Source: an uncultured Bacteroidales bacterium
GTDB lineage: Bacteria > Bacteroidota > Bacteroidia > Bacteroidales > Marinilabiliaceae
DNA length: 64,000 nt
Direction of reading: 5' to 3'
Assembly (NCBI GenBank): GCA_937892255.1
Contig: CALAUL010000070.1
Span: 3,352 to 67,351, forward strand
This document shows, piece by piece, positions 24,236 to 39,200 of this stretch. The notes beneath the pieces are model-generated. The model ran no database searches and was not told the DNA's origin. It saw only the letters and a list, made by a program, of their open reading frames with translations. The stretch's first letter is position 1; each line of letters starts with the position of its first letter. The translations under genes were made by a program, and so were the position numbers.

Positions 24236-27200
24236 ATGAAGCTAATGCGTAGGGCGTTGGTATTGATGTTTATGGTAGTAGCTTCGATGGGAATATCGTG
24301 GGGAACGATAACTGGTGCATTCTTAAATACCGCAGACAAGATATTATATTTGAAAGGCGATGCTGCCGATTTTTCAAATGTACAAAGTATACAACTTAAC
24401 GGTCAAGCGTTGACAATATCATCGTTTGATAAGACCGACTCGAATGGAGATGGTTGGTATGAGTTTCCATATACAAGAGTGGGAGCAAGTTCAACCACTG
24501 TTCCGTCATTGACCGGGCTGATGTTTGTTACCAATAATGGAACACAAACGCCTATACAAGTTAATTCTCTAAATCCTGCAACAACATCATCTACCTCAGG
24601 TCAGACACCTACGGGTACAACAGGAGGAGGATCGACAACACCGACTACTCCACCAGCTGTACAGAGTGTAGTGGGTTCTCACGTATGTGTGGGAGGAAGT
24701 AATACTATAGCTCTCTCGAATAGTGAGGCAGGTGTGACATATACATTATATAAAGATGGTGTTGCAACGTCTCAGACAAAGACAGTGACAACAGCAGGAC
24801 AAGCTGTAGAGTTTACTTTTACTGAGCCAGGTGTGTACTCTATATATGGAAGTAATGCTAATGGGACGACACAGATGGGTGTTTCGGGTTCACAGACGTC
24901 GTCTTTATATATGAAGACGAATTACTTGAGTACTACAGCTGGTTGTACGGGTACTGCCAATACGGTGAGACTTTCGTCTAATGTGAGTATCGCAAACGGA
25001 GTGACATTAGCTTTGTATAATGGTTCGAGTAGAGTGGCTGGAACACAGACAACACCGACTGGTACTACAGCAGTGAATGTTCCAGCTAATGTTGTGGCAG
25101 GTACATATACTGTGGGTGTTGAGGTTAATGGTGTTAAGACATGTGATTTAGGCTCTTATACAATAGGTCCATCAAAGGTGACTCCACAAGCTGGAAGTAG
25201 CTGTGGAGAGATAATCATTCGTAATCCTGAGTCTGGTGTGACATATACACATAGTGGTGGAGGTACATTTGTCTCTGATGGCAATGGTAATATGGTTGCT
25301 ACAGTATCTACTTCGGGAACTTATATTGTCTATGGTCAGGTAAATGGGGCTTCGTGTAGGGCTGAGATGGGTACTGTAAGCGTTGTGATGGTTGAGACAC
25401 CTTCGTTTAGTCTTGAGGGACAGACGAAGTGCTTGAGTGACGTTAAGGGGCAATCAATATCGTTGGGTAAAGTACAAGCAGGTGCAAATTATCAGCTTCT
25501 TGTTGATGGTATTCAGACGGCACAGACAGGAGTTATAACGGATGCTAATCAGAAGTTCTCATTTCCAATAAGTAAGGCTGGTGAATATAAGATAAGAGCT
25601 GTTGCTGGAGGTTGCAATGCTACATCAGGAACATTGACGGTGACTGCGACACCAACATCGGCGATTGTCATAGAGTCGGTGTGCGTAGGTTCTGCGTCGA
25701 GCATTCAGGTGAGCAATGCTGAGTCGGGCGTGACATACGAATTGCAAGGTCCGAGTGGCTTGGTATCTACAAAGACAGCTCCAAGCAATGGCATATTGAC
25801 AATGGGCAATATCACAGCAGAAGGTAAGTATTATGTTACGGCAAGTTGTGATGGTTCGGAAGTGGCAAGGAGCAACGAGATTATTAAGCCAAAAAATTCA
25901 TTTAATATCACCAGTACAGGTGGCGGATGTGGAGGAAGCACTATAACATTTACTCTTAGTGGTTCGGAAAAAGGTGTTGACTACTATGTATATGGTCCGA
26001 GTGGCGGAGTTGTTTCGGCTGTTGGAAAAGTAGAGGGTACGGGAGGAACGTTGGTTTTCACTGTGCCATCGGCACAAGCCGGTGAATATACTGTTAAGGC
26101 ACAGCCTGCAGGGCAGACAAATGACTGCTTGACAGATATGGGTGGCGCATACAATGTAGGAAATGGTGTGCCAACAGTGACAGTGACGAATGCAAGTGGT
26201 GATAATTGTGCGCCTGTTAACGTTACACTTAGTGGTATGCAGAATAATGTGACTTACTATATATATAAAGATGGTGTACAGTATCGAAAGGTGACATCGA
26301 CATCGACATCAACTAGTCTTACATTTGATGAGGCGGGTCTTTATACTATATGGGGACAGTGTGGAACAGATGCACCTGTACAAGTGGGAGATAATGCAGT
26401 TACTGTTGTTGAGAATCAGATAGATAAGACAGTAAGTGTTGTGACTGGCAATTCGGGTTGTGAGGGAGACAATACCGTATATATGGAGTTGTCAGGTTCG
26501 CAGGTTGGAGTCTTGTATACGGTGTTGCGATATGATGGTACAGATTTTGTGGAGTATGCTTACGCAAAGGACGAGGCTGGCAACACCATCAGTGGTGTCA
26601 TGGGAACTACAGCTGGTGAAAAGTTGCGTTTCTATATCAGTGAAGCAGGTCGATATAAGGTAAAGGCGAGTTTGAGTGATTGTAACGGTACTGAGGTTGA
26701 ACTTGATGGTGAGTTTGAAGTAAAGGGATATAATGCATCGACAACGATAACAGACTTAGGCTTTTGTACAACAGAGATAGACCAAGTGGGAGTGATACAT
26801 ATACAGAATGCCGAGAAGAATGTGACATATACACTCTACAATGACGCTACACAGACACCTGTAAATGGTACATCTGTCAAGGCTACAGCGGACAATGGTA
26901 GAGCAGAGATGAATATTAAGGGTTTAGGAGCTGGTACCTATTACGTTGTTGCACAACGTGATGGATGCTCTGAGTCGAAACCTATAGGAGGTTCGCTTGT
27001 TATAACAGCAGGACAGAATCGTACTATGGTATTGAAGGAGGCAGCTACATATACTGGAACGGTGATGTGTGCTGGTAATGAGTACACCTTTGGAGTTAAT
27101 GCTATGTCGGATGGTGTTCGTTATCAATTAGTTCGTAAGGCTGATGATGGTTCAACGACAGTAGTGGAGACGATGTTCAAACGCGGAGGTACTACAGATG

Positions 27201-30200
27201 CATATTACTTTAAGCCTGTTACAGAGCCTGGTACATATACTATTACGAGCAATGTATCATGTGAGACAGTATCGGGAAGCTTCGTTATAGATGAAGCCTC
27301 AGCTCCAAGTATTGATCTTGTGGAGACGGGTACGGTATGTGCAGGAGCTTCGGGTTATACTATCATGATAAAGAATCCTGATCCTAATGCTACATACACA
27401 CTTTATAAAGATGGGAATGAGGTTGCTGGTGCTACATATCCATTTATCGTTAAGGAGACAGGAGAGTATACGGTCAGTGGTATTAGCAAGGGAGGATGTG
27501 AGTCACCTGTTAAGACAGGAAACACAGTAACAGTTGTTAAGCAACCAACAGTTACTGGGTTAACATTAGATAAGACTCAGGATGCGGCTGATAAATGTAA
27601 TATAGGAATTGTACTACGAGGAGCGACAGAGGAAGACGTTGATTATGTTATATACACTCGCAATGATGATGGCTCAATCAATGAGTTAGCTACATTGAGG
27701 GGTACAGGAGGAGATTTGGACTTTGGGTTGCGTGGTGTTTCGGAGAAAGATGTGACATATTATGTATTGGCAAAGCCAAGTGGTCAGGTTGGTGGTTGTC
27801 AGGTAGATATACCTGGTAGTATATATGTTGAGGCAGAGCCTGTTACGGTGATACCGCCATCAACACCATTCTATTACTGTAGTGATAATGGAGCTGTGAT
27901 AGAGATAACAGGTGTGAACAACAATCATACTTATACACTCTATGACAAGGCAGGAAACAAAGTGACAGACCAGATAATAAAGAGTGATGATGGTACTGTT
28001 GTGAAGTTTGGCAACTCATCAAATGGCATTAAGGCTGGTGAGTATTATGTTGTTACTACCAATACACAGGGTTGTACATCAGCGCCAAGTAACATGATAC
28101 AAGTCAAGCAGTTTGACTATAACCCTAAGGTGACTGCAGATATACCTGATCATTTCTGTGTAGCTACTGACGGAGCAACGGAATACACTATACAGATAGA
28201 GTATGGAACACCTCCAGCAGATGGAGAATATGGTTCTTATGAATTTGATCTACGTGTGATAGGTAATGGTGTTGATGTTACTCTTAAGTATCCTGGCTCA
28301 AGTAGATTTACAAAAGTCAATGCTTATACATATACGTTCCGCTTTAAAGCAAATGATTTCAATTTGCAAACAGGTGATGTTCAGATATTTGTTAATACAC
28401 TCAATAATACTATTGGCAACTGTGAGTCGGAGAAGTTTGTATTCTCAGTAGAGCCTCAGCCATCAAAGCCAACAGTGACGAGCACAACTCTCGAAGCAGG
28501 TGCTGTATATTGTGAAGGCGATGAGATAACATCGGTTGCTAACTCAGCGGGTGAGACCGCTAATACCAAGTATTATTGGTATAACACGGATGATATATTG
28601 GGTGAGACACCTATATATATAGGTAAGGAGTGGACTACTATGGTAGAGATACCTGCTCATGACAGAAATAATCTTGATCAAAATGGTAACTACCACAGGT
28701 TCTATTATGTTGTTGCACAAGATGGTACAACTGATGGCTGTTTCTCAGATATTACTGAGATAGAGTGGGTTATAAAGCCAAACAACACAGACTTACGTAT
28801 TGACCAAGACGACCCACGCTGGTCTATATGTGAGGATAGTGACCCTGTTACTCTTAAAGAGTTCTTCTATCCAGGAGATGGTAAGTTCTACATAGTAGGC
28901 GCAGATCAGAATGAGTTATGTGAGATAACAAAGAAAGTAAACGGTACAACAGTCTTTGATCCAAAGATTTATACTGCTGATGGTATAGATGCAGCATGGT
29001 TGGCTGCTAATTGTCCAGGCTTCGTTCCGATGGTAGCCCATGGTGATAACAACTCAGCTACTTATACTATCAGGTATAAAGCTAACTGGTGTTCAGACGT
29101 GTTCTTTATAGATGGTAAGATGACTGTCAATAAGAAACGTAACATCGGTGAGTATGGTATATTGGCTGATGACTGCTATTGTACAAACGACATTATCACC
29201 GTTGAAGGTTTCCCTAACACTATACTCAATGAGTATGGTTATGCTAAGTTGTTGACAGAGGGTGTTATGGAGCATGACCAACCAACGGATGATGGTTTGG
29301 ATTGGAGATATTCGTTCTCTCCTGTACTTCGTTATAGAGGAAATGCGAACGGTAAAACAATAGAGTTTACTTATGAGTACAAAGACGGGGCAACAGGATG
29401 TATTTATACTGTTAAGAAAGAGTCGAAACTCTATCAGCCGGTAGCAGATGAGATATTCTTTGAGTTTGCCAATTTGCCAAAGGGATTCCAGAGAGGGTAC
29501 AGTGAAGACTATTTGTGTCCAGACGACAATGGACATTACAGACTTGTACCATACGTATATCAGTATAAGTACCATGATGATGGTACGCCAGTGGTTGTTA
29601 CTGACCGTCCGACAAATAAGATAGGCGAAGTGCCTTGGGTTAAGACGTATACGATAGAGAAGACCAATTCTCTTGGAGACCCTAAGACTGCAGGCGGTAA
29701 CTTAGGTAATGGTAATTACAATGGAGCCGGCAAGTGGGTAGAAGACTTTGACTTAATAGCACAAGGTAATCCTGCAAATGTGACATATCAGGCTCCATGG
29801 CATGATGCACCACAAGTGTACACTATTAAGGCACCAGCAGAAGTACGCGTAAGAGTAAAAGTGACGTTGACAGTCAACGAAGTAGGTGGCAATCTGTCTG
29901 CAAGTGAGAATGTGTGGATAGAAGAAGACGCATATTATACATTTAATGGAACGGATATTGTATCGTCACGAGACCTTAACAATGAGACATTGAAGAGATA
30001 CAACTGCTATGTATATAAGGAAGCAGTTGACCTTAGTGATTACACAGATCCTAATACCAATTCGTATTACTTCACGTTTACGGGAGCCGGTGTTCATGCA
30101 GAGATGAAGACCGATGGTAGCGGACTTGTTGATTATTACTATTTTGTACCATCGGAGATAGGTAATGGCAACGAAGGTCAGATAAACTTGCATGTTGACA

Positions 30201-33200
30201 ATGGCATGGAGTGTCGCAACAATCAGAATGACCAGTGTAGTGCTGACTATAGCCGTGTGATACGAATAGAGCGTAAGTTGGAACACAATATGAAACAAGC
30301 ATATTGTGCACACAATGCTCAGCCTGTAGAAGTGACAATTAACTATCCTTCAAGAGGTTTGTCTGCTGATTTGACATTTGGTAATAAGGCAGAAGATATA
30401 TTGTATGACTACGATTATAACTATGAGAGTGTCTATGGAGTAAGTACTATCGTTGTAAAGAAAGTTCTTTCTATAGCTGCTGATGGAAAACGTGAATATG
30501 CACCTAACTATGATGTAACGATAACTGTTACTTCTACAGATAAGACAGCGAAACCTATTGTGACATACGATGATAATGGCATAGGCAGTGTAGAGTTTGA
30601 TATGAATGACCCTAACAATCCTGTGTCATTTGAATGGAATTATGATAATGGAGCTTCGGGAGCAGGTCAGTATGAATTCCATTGGAAATTTGAGTCGTCG
30701 CAACCTACAGCATGTGTGATGGATACGGTATGGGACGTATTTATAATGAGTGAGTCAGATCCATTTGCTGTATATTTGGGAGAGACATGGCAGAATGCTC
30801 CTGCAGGTGATATGGGTGAATATCCTATTAATAAGAATGATATACCAGCTGATTATGCTTCATTGAATGACCCATCGTGGTGGACGGGTTCTACAGACGA
30901 CAGATTGGTTGCATTCATTGACCCGACACCTATCATGTTGTGTTGGAAAGCTGATGTCAATAAGAATGATGATGATGCTGCAAATATAGTAAGTCTCCGT
31001 CCTGAGGAACTGGTTAACAATCTAACACCTGGAGAGTTCTTCATACAGCCGTATGAGCAACCTTGTCCACAGTTCTCATCAGATGTGATAGATGGTGTCA
31101 ATGGTATCTTTAAGTTGTCACAGGAGAACTTCAATAAGTGTTACTTCGATGGTCGCAATGGAGAGAATATGTCGATGTATTACATCAACGAGAGTTCGTT
31201 CTATTCATCATTCTTGAAACCAGGTAAGAAGTATCGTCTTATCTATAACATCGATTGTGGTTCGCCATTCATACGTAACATACAGATTCGTGATGACCAG
31301 TCGGCAAATATCAAGATAGATGAGCCAGTATGTACAGCAGCACGTAGTATAGTTGATGGCCTCACTACAGTGACATTCAACGACTATCAGGTGATACGTA
31401 TCACAAGTAATGCTACATCAGATGAGAAAGTCTTCTTGACTACAGGCTTTGATGGTTTGCTTAATTGGGACGAAGATGGAGATGGTAAGGTGTCATTTGG
31501 TACATATACAGATTTGCCTGGTGTAGAGACAGAATCAAATGGTACTAAATGGATGTTGGTATATCTTGATTTGAAGAAGTATCGCACAGAGATAGCCCAT
31601 GCTGACCGTCAGTTGCTTACTCTCTACTATCAGTTTACATCAGATAAGTGTGCAGTACAGACCACACGTGACTTCTATATATATGACTTCGCAAGTGTCA
31701 ACTACTCTATAATACCTAACGATGGTTCAACAAATGAGGCACGTTACTACTTTGAGACAGATGAGGATAGATACTTGATGAAGGGTGAGCATCCTACAAA
31801 GCAGAATGTTGCTGTTCCTGGTATAGGTTGGTACGAGGTGACATTACAGGGAACAAATACACTGCTTAATTCGTGTATGACATTCAAGGCATCTGTTGAC
31901 TTTACAGATAAGAATGGTAAGGTAGTAAAAGCAGGTGAAGAGGTTGCACCTGTTGTGGGAGATACGACATATAATGATGTCAATGGTACATTCTACTTCA
32001 AGCCAGGAACATTATCTCCAGGTGTGTATAATGTGAACTATGTATATCAGTCAGATATTGCTACTTATGGTGGATGTTATCGTAGTATGTTGAAGCAGTA
32101 CTATGTAGCACCTCGTCATAAATATCAGAAGGATGTAGAGTTGTTCTATTGTCCAAATTATGCAGAAGATGATGGTTCGTTGCAGTCAAACTGGGCAAAT
32201 AATCCTAAGATTGATGTCTTGACGCAGTATTTGAAGTATCAGAAACAGAATATAAGTCAGGATAAGTATGGCTATTACAAGTTTGAGTTGCGTCATGGTG
32301 AAAGCTTAGCTGGTAATATATATAATGCTGAGATACTTAATATTCCAACGGGTGGCATGTACAATGAGTCGATTATAGAGACACGTGTTGAGAATGGAGC
32401 CACAAATAAGGTATATGAGACAGCAATACCAGAGACAGGTTGGTTCATGCGTGCATATATCGAAATACCATACGTATTGTCAACAGATCAGAATAAGACT
32501 TACCTATATGTAGAAGATATAAATCATAATGAGTTGTATGGTCGTAATGATGATATGAATGCAGTTGTGAAAGATGCAGCTGAAGCAAGAAAAGTTATCA
32601 TATCAACAGCAGATATAGCACATTACATAGTACGTAAGCATAAGGACGTGCAGATGGACTTTGCTATTGATGCAGCATGTGTCGGCGAAGAGAATGGTAA
32701 GGTGACACTTACTAAGATAACTAAAGATGGTGTTGAGTTTGTGCCTTCTGTATCTTCAACAGATTATTCTTATGAATGGCATAATGGAGACCGTAACGAT
32801 GGAAATATCATATCTACATCGTATGTAGATGGTGATGTTAACACCTATGGTGGACTCCTTACAGGTAACTCATATATCTATTTGGAGAAAGGCGCACCTG
32901 CAGGAAACTATATCTTGAGAGTAAAAGATAATAGTAATGGTTGTGCGTATATATCTAAAGTACAGACTATACCAGAAGTAGAGCCAATAGACTTTGATGT
33001 CATTGTAGACGAGAAGTATGACTGTTGTACAGATGGTACATGCAGTACAAACCTTGGTTCGGCAAAGATACAATTCACAGGCACAGCACCAGAGAGATAT
33101 ACCGTTAAGTGGTATGATGGAGCAGGTGCTGAGCTTATGGGCGACTTATCTATAAGTGGTTTGAAACCAGGTAACTATTCAGCGGAGGTCTTTGCAGGAG

Positions 33201-36200
33201 ATAACTCATCTTGTACGAATAAAGTTGAATTCCGTATTACTGAGTTACCTACTATCACAGGTTCGTTTGTTGAGACACCAGTGAAATGTAAGGGAGGACG
33301 TGATGGAGAAGCTCTTATAAACTTTACACATCTTCAGGCTAATGTGGAATCAAGTCCAACAGGTGCATCTGAGGCATTGTACAAAGCATTTGACCCTTCT
33401 GTAGAGTTTATTATCGAAGAAGTAAGTAAGCCAGTTACCGCAGATGCGATAGGTTGGAAGAAAGTAACAGATTATGTTACAGCTTCAAATTATATCATTG
33501 GCAGTCTGAATGATGAAGTAAATGTACAATATCACATCAGGAATGTAGAAACAACAGCTGTTGATGGTCAGAAGTTACACACTCAGCAGTTGAATGTGAC
33601 AGGTTTGCGTGCAGGTGATTATACTATATACTTCCGTTATGGAGGATATTCACGCTGTGTATATGCAGTTGACTTTGTAGTCACAGAGCCATCAGATCCG
33701 CTTGAGATAATCCGCTTGAGAATACAGGATATATCATGTAATGGTGTTCCAGATGGTAGACTTGAGGTGATAGAGATGAAGGGAGGTAATATCTCTGACT
33801 ACACCAATAGAAGTTTGTATACATACACATTGACAGATGCGTCAGGTGTAGATGTTACTACTACATATCAGAATGCTACAAAATATGTATTTGAGAATTT
33901 GCCTAAGGGGGCATATGTCCTTACTGTGACAGATGATAAGGGTTGCTTGGATAGTGAGACATTTACTATCTATGAGCCTGGTGTCATAGAGTTGTCAAAG
34001 CCTATATTTGATGTATGTGATGCAACTGTTTCGGCTCATGTACAAGGTGGTTGGAATGGTGTACAAGAATCTGAGAATCCACGCGGACATAAGACAGACT
34101 TCTATATGTCGCTTTGGAGAAATGATGGTGATGCCACAACACCTGATTGGAAGCAAGTAAGTGATTGGGAGAGTGTAGAAGATTATTTGATAAACAAGAG
34201 CGACAAGCCATTTGGTGTAGATTTGAGTCTTCTTACGGCTACTACTCAGTTTGAGATACGTGTTGAGGGTCGTTGGACTGACGCAGGAGAGTACTATGTC
34301 AACGAAAAGAGATATGTTCTCACTCAGAACGAACCAAAATATGTTTGTGAAGAGGATGATATTGTCGATGTAGAACCATTGGTAAAGGTTGAGATAACAG
34401 ACTATGTCAACTTCTTGTGTTCGGATAATAGCGTAGAAAATGCAGATAACCAAAAGTCTGAAGCAACTATCACAGCTACAGCTCAATTTGGAGGACAGTT
34501 GAAACATACTTATGTGTTGTATAAGGTAGAATTAGATCCACTAAATGGAACAGAGGTATCTTCAACATATATAGAGAAAGCAGAGGAGGAAGTAACAGTA
34601 CGTGGTGATAAGTCTGAGCATACATTCACTTTACAGTCAGGTAAAGCAGGAACATATAAGATACTCGTTTATCCAGGAACTGACGTTTCGGTAGATGCAT
34701 GTCCTACGACATCGAAGTATGTGACTATAACACAGCCTGTAGATATGCGAGTAGAGGCTCAGGATATAACACCTGATGATGGAACAGGCAAGGGTGCTAT
34801 CTTGCTTTACGCTATAGAAGGTGGTAATGGTCAGCCATATACGTGGAATTGGTTTAATCAGGATGGAGACTCTGCAGTTGTAAATAATAATAACGTTAAC
34901 CCACTTACAGGCTTGTTGGTAAAAGTGGCAGCAGGTGATAATAAAGATACTTACACAGTCAAAGTGTCTGATGTCAATGGCTGTTGGTTAGAGAAAGACT
35001 TTGATGTATATGGTAACTCATTGCAAGTTGACTATAAGGTAGTAGACAACCCATGTTATCAGGGTCAAGAGGGTAAGATAGTACTTACTATACATGGTAA
35101 GGCACCATATAAGATAACACTCGGTGATAATGTAGTTGCTGATGGTATTATGCCAAATGACCCTTCTGCTGTTAATATGGAATACACCATAGGTAGTTTG
35201 GCAGCAGGTATTTATACAGTAACAGTAGCAGATGCTAATGGTGTTTCGGTAACAAAAGAGAATATCGTTGTCAAAGACCTTAGTACTATGGAGCAACTCA
35301 ATGTTACTTCTAACTTGTGTGCTGATGGAACAGGTGAGATAACATATGTCATAAAAGGAGGAGCTACTAAGGGTGCAAATAATTTGGTCAACTATCATTG
35401 GTATTTGACAAAAGACGGTGCTTCAGACTATATACGTCAAGGTGTCATAGATAATATAACTGCAACAATAGATACTGTTAGTGGAACAGAGATAAAAGTA
35501 ACAGGTCTTTCGGCAGGTAAGTATGTCCTTACAGTGTATGACTATAACTCTATAGCAAATGATCCGACAAATGAGAACACATGTAAGATATCATTTGCAG
35601 AGGTAGAGCTAACACAGTTTACGTTGAACTTGTTGGTGACACAGCCAGAGTGTGAAACGGGCATACAGAAGGGTGTTCTTGAGGTAGAGACAACGAATGC
35701 GCTTGGTGCTCTCCTTTACGCATGGGATAAGTGGAACGAAACAACTAGCGATTGGGAGACAGTACAGACTAACGGAGCTACAGAGCCAAGTAAGCTTACA
35801 GGACTTGAGCCAGGCAGATATAGAGTGAGAGTAACTGACGCAGGACGTACAGAGACATTGTGTGATGGTACTGTTGTGCCATGTGAGGATTGTGAGTTGG
35901 AAGCAGAAGCAACACTTGACTATGTTAAGACTGTTGACTTTGGTGAGTCAATCATTAAGCCAGAGGCTTGTGCTGGTGATGGAATAAGTGTACAAGCTCT
36001 TGTGACACTCAATAATATAGATCCTGCAGATGCAACATTTGTTTGGGGTGGTGGTGCTAATGGATTTAGTAAGGAAGTTAAGATATTCAAAGCAACAGGT
36101 AAGACAGGAGAGTATTACCTTGAGGAAGCATATTTGCCAAGTGAATTGGAGGCTGATGGTGTCACACCTCGTGAGGTAGAGTACACGTTGATGGTTCAGA

Positions 36201-39200
36201 CAGGTGACTGTGAATATGTACATGCTGAGAAGGTAATAGGTATCAAGCCTATTACATTTAGCTTGACAACGGCAGATAAGTGTGACTATGAGAATAGAAC
36301 TATCGATGTAGATATTATCTCGTTGGAAAAGGCAGTAAGCGAATACAACTTTGTATGGACAGGTGATAGTATCAATAATCCATATAAGTGGGATTTGGCA
36401 ACGAAGACACTCAGTGATGTCGCTAAGGGAGGTAACTATACATTGACTATTACTGATAGAAGTAATATTTCATGTTCTACTTCTAATACAATATTCATAC
36501 CATCGAAGATATTTATCGAGACGGTGAAGAATCAGAATGTGACATGTGAAGGAAATAATGATGGAGAGATAGAGGTCTTGGCACAACCTGTATACAATGA
36601 GTATGGATATACATATTCATGGCAATATGCATCAGGTAATGCTAATGTAGTCCCTGCGACATCGGCATTTGGTGCATGTCCAACGAATGTATATATCCCT
36701 GCTACTAAGCCAAACTCGTTAAGAGGTCCATCAGGTTGGTATAAAGTGACAGTGACAAACACTGCTTACAGCTGTTCGGAAACGAAATATATCTACTTGA
36801 ATCACAATGCAACAACGGCAGATGTTGCAACTATCGACATCCTCAACTGTGCCGATGATGCGAAGAGTGGTGAGATAAGTGTCCGTCCGCGCGGAGGTAT
36901 AGAGCCATACTCAATAGCAGTACGTGAAGGAACATCAGTACAAGGCATACAAGCACAGAAGAGAGAAAATGTCAAAGAAGATCAACTTGTAGAGTTTGTA
37001 GGATTTAAAGCAGGCACATATACTATTGACATAAGAGATGCAAACGGATGTGACTGGGATACAACGATAATGATAAATCAGACACCTCAGGTGGAGGCCG
37101 TCTTGACATCGTTTGAGATGACTCAGGGAACCAACAACGGAACAGCATCAATATCTGTAAAGGGCGGAAAAGTTTTGTCGGATGGTTCTTACAGCTATTC
37201 TGTTAAGATAGTTAATAACACATCAGGTTCGTCAAAAACAGAAATATTCAACTCCGTAACAACGCAGGAAATAACACTCAATAATCTCGCAGCCGGAGAA
37301 TATGATATAGAAGTTGTAGACGCAAATAGTGAGAGTGACCCATCATCATGTCGCGCTTCGTTCGTCATGGGCCTCGATGTCAAGACAACAACAATACAAC
37401 CGAATTGTGAAACATCAAATGATGGAACGATAAGACTTACAGTATCAGGTTATCATGATGCTACAAAGTTGTCATACAAGGTAGAGAGGGACAATGTTGT
37501 AGTATATGAGACAGGAAATACACAAGACATAGACGCCGTTATTTCGACCGGAGGAATAGAGTTTAGAAAACTCGAGCCGGGAACATATAGCATAGTAGTA
37601 ACGGAAACATCAACGACAAACAATGGAATCTATCATGTTGCCGATGTGACACTTGACTATCAGAAAGCGATGGAAGTAAGCATCTCTTCAAAGTCAGATG
37701 TGACATGCAACGGAGGAAATGATGGTACAATAACAATCGACGAAAAGACCAACGGCATCACCGGAGGATTGAACTACATGTGGTACAAAGCCACAGCGTT
37801 TGATGCAAATGGCGTTCCTATTGATTCGACGGAGTTAGCTTCGACAGAGTGGGTCAAGAGTGGCAGCAGATTCTCGGGATTCTTGGCAGGTACATACAAA
37901 GTACGATTGTACGAGGGCAATGACGTCAACGGCTGTTATACAGAGTCAGGTTGGGTGACATTGGACGAAGACCCTGTCGTTGACTTCATGTTGACTATGA
38001 CAGATGCATGTGACGTGGCAAATCGTAAAGTTGAAGTGTGGGCAAAAGAGGCGTTTACTCAAGATGTTAAATATTCAACATATGTACTCACTCCATCTGG
38101 AACAGCCTTTAACAACAATGCAGTAAGTGCCAAGACATATGCCGGACAGACTCTGGATGCAAATGGTTATGTGAAAGTTGCCGAATACAGCAACATCATC
38201 AATGGAGGAGACTTTGCAGTGACATTCGTTCCTGCAAGTGGTTGTAAGAATGTGCCGACACATAGTGTAGTGCTCAATGATGAGTTGAAAGTAGAGTTGG
38301 TATCTAAGACAGATATTACACATGCACAAAATGCAGAGATACGTGTTAAGGCAACAGGCGGTAATGGCGAAGGCAGTTACTCATACAGTTGGTACAAATA
38401 TGACGAGAACGCAGGCGCATATCCTCCAAATTCGTCAGCCGAAACGAGAGAACCGATATACGACAACTTGGAGGCAGGCAAATACAAAGTAGTTGTTTCT
38501 GACGGAGTATGTATAGCGACATTGTTGGATATAGAAATAGCTTCATATATCGGTTTGACAGTAAGCGCTTCAGCTACGGAAGTATCATGTAATGGCATGT
38601 CAGACGCAACCATCACGGCATTGGCAAACGGCGGAAATGCACCATACAGATACCAATGGTACAGAGCTGACGCAAGCAACAATTATGAGATATTGTCGGG
38701 TCAGACACAGTCGCAGTTGAAGAACGTATCGGCAGGAAGTTATAAAGTCGTCGTTACAGATAGCAAGGGCGCAAGCAATGAGACAAGTGCGGTAGTAATA
38801 GAACCCGTCTCTATAGCGTTCAACTTGATCAAAACACAAGATATATCTTGTGATGGAAAGGACGGTAAGTTGGCAATAGAGTTCGTAGATCCGGATTTGG
38901 AGAGAGCTTCAAAACTCGTTGCACCAAATGCAAATAACGAGCAGTCAACATGGGATAGCAACAAACGACAGTTGACGGTAGACTACATGAAGAATGGCGA
39001 GTTGCGCAATGTAGTTATAGAGATAGCATGGTCGGGCACTTTGACGAATACAACAAACGCCCTTACACAAGAAGGCCTTGTAAGTGGAAACTATTCAGTT
39101 ACGGCTACCGTTGTAGCGGCGAGTGGAGCGAAGAACTGTCCGGAGACACGTGCCGTGACATTCGTTCAGCCGATGAACGTGACATATAAAGTTACCAATT

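Noticed and set aside
33995..34507. Long antisense open frames inside the giant gene and sprA (for example here, at 29093-29575 and at 18141-18650).
   Set aside because: They are shadows of a strongly coding strand with biased codon use; none has a signal, domain or start context.
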